Shown here in pieces: positions 26,219 to 34,166 of a DNA stretch of 64,000 bases. The DNA comes from PLanc-01 sp034678485. GTDB lineage: Bacteria > Planctomycetota > Phycisphaerae > Sedimentisphaerales > Anaerobacaceae. The position numbers and the translations under genes were made by a program. Position 1 is the stretch's first letter. Each line of letters begins with the position of its first letter. The stretch lies in the NCBI GenBank assembly GCA_034678485.1, contig JAXDBU010000124.1, positions 1 through 64,000 on the forward strand, written 5' to 3'. The notes under the pieces are model-generated. The model was not told the DNA's origin. It saw only the letters and a program-made list of their open reading frames with translations, and searched no databases.

Positions 26219-27196
26219 ATGCTCTGCTGCGATCACAGGAAACGCCATGGGAGACCCGTCGATTGCCCAAAAGACTTCTCACTGGGCCAACGGGGCGTCG
26301 CACTTGCCCTGGTATCTCTTCTTGTCGCCGGCTGTTCCCAAGGGAGATTGATCGGCCACGATCACCGTTATCCCAAGGCCGACTGGCCAACTCGACTTCA
26401 GTATGACGCTGACGAGATCAAACCTCTGTACACGTCGCTGACGGGGTGTCCGGAAGTGGACGTCCAGCTTAATGGCAAACCGTTTCAGTTGCTGTTCGAT
26501 TACGGCTGCAGCAGGGGTTTTCAGATCACCACGGCGGTGGAGAAACGGGCGGACTACACTGTCCTCGAAGAAACCAGCACGTATTGGGCGGACGGGACCT
26601 TCCGGGGGAAGGTGAAACGGATCAGGGTGGATTCGCTGGAGGTCTTCGGCAATCGATACGAGGATCAAGAGGGGACACTGGCCGACTGGCGGATCTTCTC
26701 CTCTCTGCCGCACGAGGGTCTGATCAGCCTGGAGTACTTCGCTGGCTACCGATTCACGCAGGACTATCGCAGGGGCAAATTGGGATTGACTCGCAAGCCG
26801 TTCCCGGACTCCCTGAGAGGATCGAAGGACTACGAGTTCATTGATCTGCTGGACCCGCCGGATTATCACAAGTATGGCGTGTACGTCCTGGGCAAAGTGA
26901 ACGGCGATGAATCCGTGATTCACATCGACACGGGAAGCAGCAAGACAACCGTCGATCCCGCAGCGCTGACCACCGGCCAGCAGGGCAAAGTCGACGGCAC
27001 GAAGCATCCAGCCGAACTGCCGGTGAGCCTCGGCGACTTTGCGTTCACGATCAGGCGTTACCGGGTGTCCCCTATTCAACACCCCTCGCCCTGTCAGTAT
27101 CCCGTGAGGATGGGGATCGGCTCGGATCTCCTGCGGGACTTCGTAATCACGATAGACAGAACTGAGAACAAGAACCTTTTGGTCATTCACAAGTAG
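26219..27196 (+). CDS. Lipoprotein with two retropepsin-like aspartyl protease motifs
   Basis: A 325-residue predicted lipoprotein. The start ATG 26219 is eight bases after the HAD stop. A hydrophobic stretch and lipobox follow (VALALVSLLVAGCSQG), so the mature protein would begin at that Cys and sit on a membrane. Two similar segments follow: VQLNGKPFQLLFDYGCSRG and VNGDESVIHIDTGSSKTT. Each has the NG-x(6-7)-D-x-G-x-S form of aspartyl-protease (retropepsin-like) domains, but the first has DYG instead of DTG. The layout suggests two lobes from a tandem duplication, as in pepsin, in one chain. Proteolytic activity is inferred. It lies within the SDR-HAD-LarA operon, an unexpected partner for sugar-acid enzymes. 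Confidence 0.65.
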   Translation: MLCCDHRKRHGRPVDCPKDFSLGQRGVALALVSLLVAGCSQGRLIGHDHRYPKADWPTRLQYDADEIKPLYTSLTGCPEVDVQLNGKPFQLLFDYGCSRGFQITTAVEKRADYTVLEETSTYWADGTFRGKVKRIRVDSLEVFGNRYEDQEGTLADWRIFSSLPHEGLISLEYFAGYRFTQDYRRGKLGLTRKPFPDSLRGSKDYEFIDLLDPPDYHKYGVYVLGKVNGDESVIHIDTGSSKTTVDPAALTTGQQGKVDGTKHPAELPVSLGDFAFTIRRYRVSPIQHPSPCQYPVRMGIGSDLLRDFVITIDRTENKNLLVIHK

Positions 27197-27230
27197 AAAT
27201 CCCGGCCTCGTGCCGGAAACGGAAGACAAC

Positions 27231-28496
27231 ATGCTTTATCACAGTCGCGGAAGTGAACACGAGAACCTGAGCAGCGACGACCTCAAGCAGGGTCTGTACG
27301 CCGCACTGGATAGACTTGGCACGAGGCGCAAGGTCCTCGCCCTGCCGCCGGACATCACCAGGCTCCACTCGCGAGCGGGCGAGCTCACTCGCTACGCCTG
27401 GCAGTACTACGGCAGAGCCCTGGCGGATGTCTTGCCTGCGCTCGGGACACACTTCGCGATGGCCGGACCCGAGATCGCCAAGATGTTCGGCGACGTCCCC
27501 GCCGAACTGTTCCGCGTCCACGATTGGCGCAATGGCTTTGTCACGCTGGGCGAGGTCCCGCCCGCTTTCATTCGCGAGGTCAGCGAGGGCAAGCTCGACT
27601 GGTCCTGGCCCGCGCAGGTCAGCAAGCTGATCGCCCAAGGCGGTCACGACCTGATCCTCTCGCTGGGCCAGGTCGTGCCGCACGAGGTGATCGGCATGGC
27701 CAGTTACAACAAGAACGTCTTCGTCGGCACCGGCGGCTCCGAGGGCATCAACAAGAGCCATTTTCTCGGCGCGGTCTACGGCATGGAGCGGATCATGGGA
27801 CGCGCGGACACGCCGGTTCGCAAGGTGCTCAACTACGCGAGCGACCACTTCGCGAAGCACCTGCCCATCATCTACGCTCTGACGGTCGTCGGCGCAGCGC
27901 CCTCGGGACCGGTCACGCGAGGCCTGTTCATCGGGGACGACATCGAGTGTTTCAATCTCGCGTGCGAGCTGGCGCTGAAGGTGAACTTCACAATGCTCGA
28001 CGAGCCGCTCAGGAAAGTCGTCGTCTGGCTCGACCCGGAAGAGTTCAAGAGCACATGGCTCGGCAATAAGAGCATCTACCGCACGCGGATGGCGATGGCC
28101 GACGGCGGCGAATTGATCGTCCTGGCCCCCGGCCTGAGGGAGTTCGGCGAGGACAAGGGCATCGACAAGATGATCCGCAAGTACGGCTACGTGGGCACCA
28201 ACCGCGTCCTGCGGCTCGTCCAGGAGAACGAGGACCTGCGATCCAGTCTCGGCGCAGCAGCCCACTTGATCCACGGCTCGACCGAAGGCCGCTTCACGGT
28301 GACCTATTGCCCCGGCTCATTGACGAAGCAGGAAATCGAGAGCGTGAACATGCAATACGCCGACCTGAAAACGATGCTGTCCAAATACGACCCGAAGAAG
28401 TTGAAAGACGGCCCGAACAAGGTCGCAGGCGAAGACATCTTCTACATCTCCAACCCCGGCTTGGGCCTCTGGTCGACGCGAGCACGATTCAAATAG
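27231..28496 (+). CDS. LarA-family nickel-dependent racemase/epimerase homologue
   Basis: A 421-residue protein, the usual LarA length. ATG 27231 follows ACGGAAGA. The N-terminal motif ALPPDITRLHSRAGELTR corresponds to the LarA D(D/I)TR region, and GTHFAMAG (H74), VVPHEVIG (H151), ASYNKNVFVGTGG (K161) and INKSHFLGAV (H177) fit the conserved His/Lys positions around the nickel-pincer cofactor. LarA homologues racemise or epimerise 2-hydroxy acids at C2; substrates known in the superfamily include lactate, malate and gluconate. Beside an SDR of mannonate-oxidoreductase type, a sugar acid such as mannonate/gluconate is a reasonable guess. The cofactor genes larB, larC and larE are not in the window. 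It is the last gene of the operon. Confidence 0.75.
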   Translation: MLYHSRGSEHENLSSDDLKQGLYAALDRLGTRRKVLALPPDITRLHSRAGELTRYAWQYYGRALADVLPALGTHFAMAGPEIAKMFGDVPAELFRVHDWRNGFVTLGEVPPAFIREVSEGKLDWSWPAQVSKLIAQGGHDLILSLGQVVPHEVIGMASYNKNVFVGTGGSEGINKSHFLGAVYGMERIMGRADTPVRKVLNYASDHFAKHLPIIYALTVVGAAPSGPVTRGLFIGDDIECFNLACELALKVNFTMLDEPLRKVVVWLDPEEFKSTWLGNKSIYRTRMAMADGGELIVLAPGLREFGEDKGIDKMIRKYGYVGTNRVLRLVQENEDLRSSLGAAAHLIHGSTEGRFTVTYCPGSLTKQEIESVNMQYADLKTMLSKYDPKKLKDGPNKVAGEDIFYISNPGLGLWSTRARFK

Positions 28497-28631
28497 GAGA
28501 CAGGCTCACATTGAAAATACTTGGAATTGGCGCTTGATAAGAGCCCCGATTGAGCCGATACTGTATCTTGGAGACTCGGCCGAGGGGCTGCTATGGTGGC
28601 CCCGAAAGCATTGTCTCCTTTTTTTGTGCCC

Positions 28632-29495
28632 TCACCTCGCTTCGTAGGGATCTGATACGTAAACCACCCCGTGTGTCGAGAAGACTCTTCCCTCACGATG
28701 ACCTTCACCATGCCAGAAGATGTTCTCCAGAAGATACACAAACGGGACAATCTCCGGCCGTGTTGGCTCGGTCATCCCCGATAATCGGCAGCCCCAATTC
28801 AGGCAATAGATACACAAATCCGCCACCTGTACCCCATAAGTCATGTCCGACTCGACAAACATCGGAACAGGCACAATCCATTGTGTCCGCTGGCGGCCCA
28901 GCATCGTTCGAGTGAAGTACGACTCCATTCGACGAACAAGCTTGCGATCTGCCTGCTTCTCAGAACCATCCATGACCAGAACACCCATTGTCTTCTCCGA
29001 CTCCAGGAAGTAGAAGTATCGCTCAAGCAAGAACACCAAGTCTTTCCGCAACATCTCCTCCGGCGCGGTAGAAGGTCGCGGTGCACGGGGAATCATGGCA
29101 GCAAACAACTTTGCGTCATGACTCCTGAGCAGTTGAATCGCACCTTCGGCCAAGGCAACGCACGCCTGACCGTAGGCCGTGAATTCATCCTGTCTTGCTC
29201 TGCGGCCCTGCACGCCGCTGTTGAGAAAGTTCAAGGCACGTTTGCGTCTCTCTGCTTCGTCCATTTTGGGACCCTGGGCTTCCCATTTGAACCGGGTCTT
29301 CTTCAGGAGTTTACAGCCCTTGAGTTCTGAGCCATATTGATGGAGATATGCCCCAAACATGGATTGCTCCAATGTTCGCACGGCTGAAATGAATGGCCAG
29401 AGTCTCGATGCATGGATTGCGAATCCGGCGTGAACTTCATAGGGCATGGTCCGATGGTCATGGCCACTCTCATCCAGAAACAATAGCCAACTCAT
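28632..29495 (-). CDS. DUF3800 domain protein
   Basis: A 287-residue protein of the DUF3800 family. The ATG at 29493-29495 has GGAGG upstream. The hallmark LLFLDESGHD opens the protein, further acidic residues sit in GVLVMDGSEKQADRKL, and TYGVQVADLCIYCL near the C-terminus is the family's second motif; together they suggest an RNase H-like fold with a metal site. The biochemical role is unproven. Members often occur singly in variable genome regions near defence and mobile genes. Here it stands alone, convergent to the LarA operon. Confidence 0.75.
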   Translation of the reverse strand: MSWLLFLDESGHDHRTMPYEVHAGFAIHASRLWPFISAVRTLEQSMFGAYLHQYGSELKGCKLLKKTRFKWEAQGPKMDEAERRKRALNFLNSGVQGRRARQDEFTAYGQACVALAEGAIQLLRSHDAKLFAAMIPRAPRPSTAPEEMLRKDLVFLLERYFYFLESEKTMGVLVMDGSEKQADRKLVRRMESYFTRTMLGRQRTQWIVPVPMFVESDMTYGVQVADLCIYCLNWGCRLSGMTEPTRPEIVPFVYLLENIFWHGEGHREGRVFSTHGVVYVSDPYEAR

Positions 29496-29971
29496 GCTAT
29501 CCTCCACACAATCACCTCTGCGGTCTCTGCGTAATATGAATCTGCGGAGACTATGCCGTCAAACCAATTCCGCCTCTGGTGCGGCGGGGCGGAAGTCTAT
29601 CACATGATTGTCCCCAGCAGAGGCATGAGCCGAGAACCCACCCTTCGAACGGGCGAGCGTTGGGCCTATAATGTCGCATGGGGTGAGGGCCCGACGCACA
29701 GACGAGCACCCTTGTCAGTTCCCCTGTGGAGAATCGGGACATCCGATCCACTTGTTTCTTGACAAAGGGGGCAGAGAATGCTATACTGCGGTTCTATATT
29801 CAGAATGGGGTGTGTGACGCCGTGTCGGGAAGCACAGACCGGCAGACTATCGTGTGAAGTATCCGTAGTGACGGTCTCTCCTGGAGTCTCGCTCCGTCGC
29901 TTGTCCGGAGGGCTGTCTCACAAACGATTCAAACGGGGGAGACGGAGCCTAATGAGTAGAGGAGGTATGTG
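29496..29971. other. Intergenic region with a promoter and long leader for the PEP-CTERM gene
   Basis: About 475 bases without a convincing gene. It holds the near-consensus promoter at 29759-29787, from which a leader of about 175 bases would precede the PEP-CTERM start. The leader contains no clear hairpin-plus-T-run and no riboswitch that I recognise. Confidence 0.5.
29759..29787 (+). promoter_or_regulatory. Consensus-like sigma70 promoter for the PEP-CTERM protein
   Basis: TTGACA (29759-29764), a 17-base spacer and TATACT (29782-29787): a perfect -35 and a one-mismatch -10, the best promoter in the window. Confidence 0.75.
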
Positions 29972-30592
29972 ATGAAGAAGATGATGTTCGTACTGGCGAT
30001 TGCGACCCTGCCTGCGGCGTTCGCTCATGCGAATCTGATCACCAACGGCAGTTTCGAGACCCCGAACCAGGCAACCAAGACGTGGAACGTCTACGAGACC
30101 ATTGACGGCTGGACCACCACGTTCGGGCCCGGCATCGAGATCCAGGATCATGTGACCGGCCTGGCCTATGACGGCGATCAGTTCGTGGAACTCGACAGCC
30201 ACAGCAACAGCAGCATGGAGCAGTTGATCGACACGATCGCAGGCGCATCGTACGACCTGTCCTTTGCCTACTCGCCGCGTCCCGGCTATGCCGCAGACAC
30301 AACCGGCATCGAGGTCTGGTTTGACGGGTCACTCGTCGACACGATCGCGTACAGTGGGGTAGGCCTGTCCAACACGAGCTGGAGCATCCTGAACTACACG
30401 GTCATTGCCAGCGGCGACACCACGAGCCTTGAATTCAAGGCAGTGGGAAGCAACGACAGTTTCGGCGGCTACATTGACGATGTGTGCCTGGAACTGTGCG
30501 ACAATCCCGCGGTCCCGGCCCCGGGCGCCGTTGTCCTGGGCAGCCTGGGCATGAGCCTCGTCGGGTGGCTGCGACGACGCCGGATGCTGTAA
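29972..30592 (+). CDS. PEP-CTERM-type sorted exported protein with DUF642-like domain
   Basis: A 206-residue exported protein. ATG 29972 has AGAGGAGG upstream. The signal peptide is MKKMMFVLAIATLPAAFAHA; the mature part starts NLITNGSFETP and contains GIEIQ, YDGDQFVELDS and SNDSFGGYIDDVCLE, like DUF642/CBM-type jelly-roll domains. The C-terminus has the tripartite sorting signal: VPAPGAVVLG, a short hydrophobic helix, then WLRRRRML. Such proteins are processed by an exosortase and anchored or released at the surface, often in polysaccharide-rich biofilms. The strong promoter and the perfect-stem terminator suggest a monocistronic, well expressed gene. Confidence 0.85.
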   Translation: MKKMMFVLAIATLPAAFAHANLITNGSFETPNQATKTWNVYETIDGWTTTFGPGIEIQDHVTGLAYDGDQFVELDSHSNSSMEQLIDTIAGASYDLSFAYSPRPGYAADTTGIEVWFDGSLVDTIAYSGVGLSNTSWSILNYTVIASGDTTSLEFKAVGSNDSFGGYIDDVCLELCDNPAVPAPGAVVLGSLGMSLVGWLRRRRML

Positions 30593-30619
30593 CAGACTGA
30601 CCCATCAGAAGTGAACTCC

Positions 30620-30649
30620 GCGGGCGACGGCCGCCAGACCGTCGCCCGC
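30620..30649 (+). terminator. Terminator of the PEP-CTERM gene
   Basis: Perfect 11-bp stem GCGGGCGACGG / CCGTCGCCCGC with an eight-base loop, followed by TCCTGTTCTT, 27 bases after the stop. It also separates the convergent gene at 30670. Confidence 0.75.
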
Positions 30650-30669
30650 TCCTGTTCTTGAGCGGGTGA

Positions 30670-31992
30670 TTATCGCGTCACGATGAAGCACTGGTCGTGG
30701 GGCTCGCCTTTGCCGACTTCCTCTTTCTCCTTTCCGCCGTGGTCTTTGCCGTCCTCCATGACGCTCCAGAGACGGTAACCCGGCTCCGCGCGGCGATAGC
30801 GGATCGGCTGGCCGTCGAAGGGATCGCTCGGGACCTGCTCCAGATACTTCGGCACGAGGTCCGTCAGTTGCTCCGGGGTCTTGCCCTCGGCGAGACGATA
30901 CCGCTCGATGGCCACGGCCGTTCGCGCCATGTCCAGGTGCGCATGCGCCCTCAAATCGAGTTCCGCAACGCGGCTCAGTGCGGGAGCCAGCATCTTGGCC
31001 GCGACGTGAAGAAAGGAGAGCCCCTGGATTCGCTTCTCGATCTGGCGGAATCGTGCCAATCGCTCCACGGGCGGACGGCCGGCGGCCTCGATGCAGTCCT
31101 CCATATAGTCCAAAACGTCGATGATCCCTCTCGACTTGATGCCGGGGGACTTCAGAATCGCGGCCGTCGGCCCCGCTGTCCCGGCCAACGAGGGGTCTCT
31201 AAGGTACTCGATCGAGTAGCAGCGCTCGCCGACCAAGGCCTGCGCCAAGTCGATCTTCCCATCGGTCTCGGCAAAAGCTGCGTCTGCATCTCTAAGCTGC
31301 GAATCGGTGAGGCTCGTTATGCTCAGGACTGACTGGAACCCCGAGATCGCTACGGCGGTGCCGGCGATGTGCACCAGATACGCAATCAGCATAGGCTCTT
31401 TCTCCAGCGAATCACCAAGGCGCAGTGCGTCTTCCAGGCAGCGCACCACGGCGTCGCCATCGCCCTGGTTCGCGTGGTAGACGGCAGCCAGCTTGAGCAG
31501 CAGCACGCAGGACCGCAAATCGCTAAGGCGCGGATATCCCTGCCGGTAGTCATAGTCGTACCGGCATGTGGCGATTCCCGCAGCCTCGTGGAGGCGGGCC
31601 AGACACGCCTCGTTGGCTGCCAGATAATCCGTGACGACCTTGGCCACCGGCTCCGAGAACCGGGTCCCTCGCTCGGGATCCTTCGCCTGCTCGCTCACAT
31701 AAGGTATGTTCACATCCTCCGGCGGCCGGACGTAGGCCCCGAAGGCGATCTCATAAAGCCCCGCCGCGTTCTCCATCCCCATCGGCAGTTTGTTGTGCAT
31801 CGCCAGCTCGGCCAGGCTCGTCGGATATCCCGCAGCACGAAGGGCCTCCAACCGCCGGTTCGCTCCACTGCTCAGATACCCCATGTATGCAATGGCAATT
31901 CCCAGAAGCACGACGAACAGGATCAGGATCGCGTAGCGAACCTTGAATTCAAGCCGTTTGTCGTGCCTGCCGCTGTCGCTGTCGCGATGCAT
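30670..31992 (-). CDS. Membrane-anchored protein of unknown function
   Basis: A 440-residue protein. The ATG at 31990-31992 has AAAGGG upstream. The N-terminus is a short charged segment, then one transmembrane helix (YAILILFVVLLGIAIAYMGY), with the rest predicted outside the cytoplasm. The body is helical, with repeat-like runs such as AVVRCLEDALRLGDSLEKEP. The C-terminal part, LDMARTAVAIERYRLAEGKT and PKYLEQVPSDPFDGQPIRYR, is a motif also seen at the end of prepilin-type and related planctomycete proteins. No enzyme signature is recognised. Confidence 0.6.
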   Translation of the reverse strand: MHRDSDSGRHDKRLEFKVRYAILILFVVLLGIAIAYMGYLSSGANRRLEALRAAGYPTSLAELAMHNKLPMGMENAAGLYEIAFGAYVRPPEDVNIPYVSEQAKDPERGTRFSEPVAKVVTDYLAANEACLARLHEAAGIATCRYDYDYRQGYPRLSDLRSCVLLLKLAAVYHANQGDGDAVVRCLEDALRLGDSLEKEPMLIAYLVHIAGTAVAISGFQSVLSITSLTDSQLRDADAAFAETDGKIDLAQALVGERCYSIEYLRDPSLAGTAGPTAAILKSPGIKSRGIIDVLDYMEDCIEAAGRPPVERLARFRQIEKRIQGLSFLHVAAKMLAPALSRVAELDLRAHAHLDMARTAVAIERYRLAEGKTPEQLTDLVPKYLEQVPSDPFDGQPIRYRRAEPGYRLWSVMEDGKDHGGKEKEEVGKGEPHDQCFIVTR

Positions 31993-32322
31993 CTTGTGCC
32001 CTTTCGCCGTCGGTGGAACCTGCGTCTTGCCCCACCCGCCGGGGCAATGGGCCAATCATACCAGAACACCTGAGGGACCGAAAGGCAGTCGGCATTGGCG
32101 TAGCAACTGCCTGGCCGCCTTTCGTCAGACAAACCATCCAGGGCGCGTGGTCCGCTGCGATAGACGCCTGGACGTCAACAAGCGGATGCGGCGTTGCGCC
32201 CGTCTCTGCGAGAAGAACCCGGTCGGCGCTCTTTCCCGTTGCCAACGGCGTGTCAACGTCTACAATCAAGCGGTATGGGTTGTGACCACAGCGCCCAAGC
32301 AGCAGGAGATAGGAGCACGCAG
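31993..32322. other. Divergent intergenic region
   Basis: A 330-base region between the divergent membrane protein and beta-propeller genes. Apart from the promoter-like pair at 32239-32266 nothing convincing is seen. Confidence 0.4.
32239..32266 (+). promoter_or_regulatory. Possible promoter for the beta-propeller gene
   Basis: TTGCCA (32239-32244) and TACAAT (32261-32266) with a 16-base spacer, 57 bases before ATG 32323. Confidence 0.4.
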
Positions 32323-33645
32323 ATGCAGACCAACGAGTTGACACGTCGATCATTCATCCGGTCCGCGGCCGGTTCCCTTATCGCCCTTTCATCGACCCGC
32401 CTGGTCGGACAGGTTGGCCGCGAGGGTACAGGTCCGGCCCCCATCCGGGCCATCACCCGAGGGCCCAAGTTCCACTGGTTCGCGTACTACGACAAGCTCC
32501 AGTTCGACCCCACCGGCCGGCATGTGCTGGGCATGGAGGTGGACTTCGAGCATCGCAGTCCGAAGGCGGAGGACACGATCCGGATCGGCATGGTGGACCT
32601 CCAGGACAACGACCGCTGGATCGAGCTGGGGACCAGCAGCGCGTGGGGTTGGCAACAGGGATGCATGCTCCAGTGGCGACCGGGATCGAAGGACGAGATC
32701 CTCTGGAACGACCGGGGCGAGAAGGGGTACGTGACGCGCATCCTGAACGTGAAGACCGGCGACAAGCGAACTCTCCCCTATCCTTTCTATACGATCAGCC
32801 CCGGCGGGCGGACCGCGGTGAGCCCGGACTTCCGTCGCATCAACGACATGCGGCCGGGCTATGGCTACGCCGGACTGCCCGACCCGGACCTCGAAGAGCC
32901 CGCGCCGAAGGACTCGGGCATCCATCGGCTTGATCTCGACTCCGGCAAGGCGGACCTGATCGTCTCGCTGGCGGATATCGCCGCTTTCGGCAAGATGCCG
33001 GACGACTCGAAGCGGGCCAAACATTATTTCAATCACCTCCTGTTCAACACGGATGGCTCGCGGTTTGTCTTCCTGCACCGCTGGCGGATGCTCGACGGTG
33101 ACTCGCGATACAAGACGGTCGGCGGGTTCGGCACGCGGATGCTGACCGCCACGCCGGAGGGCAAGGACATCCACGTCGTCGATCCGCACGGCAGGACCTC
33201 GCACTTCATCTGGCGCGACCCCACGCACATCCTCGCCTGGGCCTGGCATCCCTCCCACACCAGCGAGGCCTTCTACCTCTACGAGGACGGGACCGACAAG
33301 GTCGAGATCGTCGGCGAGGGCGTCACGGGTTCCCAAACGCGATCCTTCGCGTTGGGGGTCCCCATGACCCGCAACGGCCATTGCACCTACCTGCCCGGCA
33401 ACAAGTGGGTCCTCAACGACACCTACCCGGACAAGGACCGCAAGCAGCAGGTGTACCTGTACCACGTGGCGACCGGCAGGACCGTGCCGCTGGGCGGGTT
33501 CTATCTGGCCCCGGAGTATCAAGGCGAGTGGCGGTGCGACACGCACCCGCGATGCAGCCCGGACGGGCACAGCGTCGTGATCGACTCGGCCCACGGCGGC
33601 AACGGCCGGCAGATGTACCTCATCGACATCTCCGCCCTGCTCTAA
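32323..33645 (+). CDS. Tat-exported beta-propeller protein
   Basis: A 440-residue secreted protein. ATG 32323 has AGGAG seven bases upstream. The twin-arginine leader ELTRRSFIRSAAGSLIALSS indicates export of a folded protein. The body has repeated propeller-blade phrases typical of TolB/oligogalacturonate-lyase-like proteins: YYDKLQFDPTGRHVLGMEVD, HLLFNTDGSRFVFLHRW and WRCDTHPRCSPDGHSVVIDS. The conserved histidines (FNHLL, CDTHPR) would fit a metal site as in PL22 oligogalacturonate lyases, but the match is not close enough to assign that activity. A role in pectin or oligouronide turnover is one possibility. Confidence 0.65.
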   Translation: MQTNELTRRSFIRSAAGSLIALSSTRLVGQVGREGTGPAPIRAITRGPKFHWFAYYDKLQFDPTGRHVLGMEVDFEHRSPKAEDTIRIGMVDLQDNDRWIELGTSSAWGWQQGCMLQWRPGSKDEILWNDRGEKGYVTRILNVKTGDKRTLPYPFYTISPGGRTAVSPDFRRINDMRPGYGYAGLPDPDLEEPAPKDSGIHRLDLDSGKADLIVSLADIAAFGKMPDDSKRAKHYFNHLLFNTDGSRFVFLHRWRMLDGDSRYKTVGGFGTRMLTATPEGKDIHVVDPHGRTSHFIWRDPTHILAWAWHPSHTSEAFYLYEDGTDKVEIVGEGVTGSQTRSFALGVPMTRNGHCTYLPGNKWVLNDTYPDKDRKQQVYLYHVATGRTVPLGGFYLAPEYQGEWRCDTHPRCSPDGHSVVIDSAHGGNGRQMYLIDISALL

Positions 33646-33648
33646 CGA

Positions 33649-33830
33649 GAATCCGAAGCACGAAACTCGCCCCCGCCAAAGCGGGAACGTAAATCCGAAA
33701 CAAGCTCAGATGATCGAAATCTGAAATTCAAAAACGGGACCAGCCGCCGACGTGGCAGCGTTTGAGTCATTTGGGTTTCCGCAATTCGAATTTGTTTCGG
33801 ATTTCGAGTTTCGGGTTTTGAATCGGGTCG
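33649..33830. repeat. AT-rich dispersed imperfect palindrome, copy 1
   Basis: The stretch begins GAATCCGAAGCACGAAACTCG and ends in TTTGTTTCGGATTTCGAGTTTCGGG, which is nearly its reverse complement, and contains GAAATCTGAAATTCAAAA. The same words (GAAGCACGAAA, AAATCCGAAACAA, AATTCGAATTT, TTTCGGATTT) occur at 48304-48462. It is less GC-rich than its surroundings. It looks like a dispersed non-coding inverted repeat. Confidence 0.55.
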
Positions 33831-33881
33831 CCGGGAGGGTATCCTGCCATTGAGAAACGGATTCATCACAGGAGCAAATCG

Positions 33882-34166
33882 ATGCTGGTCGGCGTCTTAA
33901 CTGCGACGATGTGCATGCAGGGCATCAGCTCGCTCAAGGACAAGCGTCACATCGTCAAGAGCGTGATCGGCCGGCTCCAGAGCCGGTTCAACGTCTCGAT
34001 CTCGGAGGTCGAGCACCAGGACAGCAAGACCTGCGCGGTCCTGGGCATGGCGGTCGTCTCGAACGAGCGGATCTTCGTCGAGCAGCAGCTCGACGCCATC
34101 CTCAGCTTCATGCGCAACGACGGCCGCTTCTACCTCGGCCAGGTCGAACGGGAGATCTTCTCCTGA
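33882..34166 (+). CDS. DUF503 (YlxP-like) protein
   Basis: A 94-residue protein that matches DUF503 over its whole length (MLVGVLTATMCMQGISSLKD, KRHIVKSVIGRLQSRFNVSI, SEVEHQDS). ATG 33882 has AGGAG upstream. In other bacteria the gene often sits near nusA, infB, rbfA or truB and is thought to be linked to ribosome function; its molecular role is not settled. Here its TGA overlaps the ATG of the RtcB-like gene (TGATG at 34164-34168), which implies translational coupling with an RNA ligase-like protein and supports a link to RNA metabolism. Confidence 0.85.
   Translation: MLVGVLTATMCMQGISSLKDKRHIVKSVIGRLQSRFNVSISEVEHQDSKTCAVLGMAVVSNERIFVEQQLDAILSFMRNDGRFYLGQVEREIFS

Noticed and set aside
28500..28630. 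A possible terminator (AGCCCC...GGGGCT, then a T run) after the LarA gene
   Set aside because: The arms are interrupted by unpaired bases and the T run is more than 30 bases away, so it was not listed as a feature.
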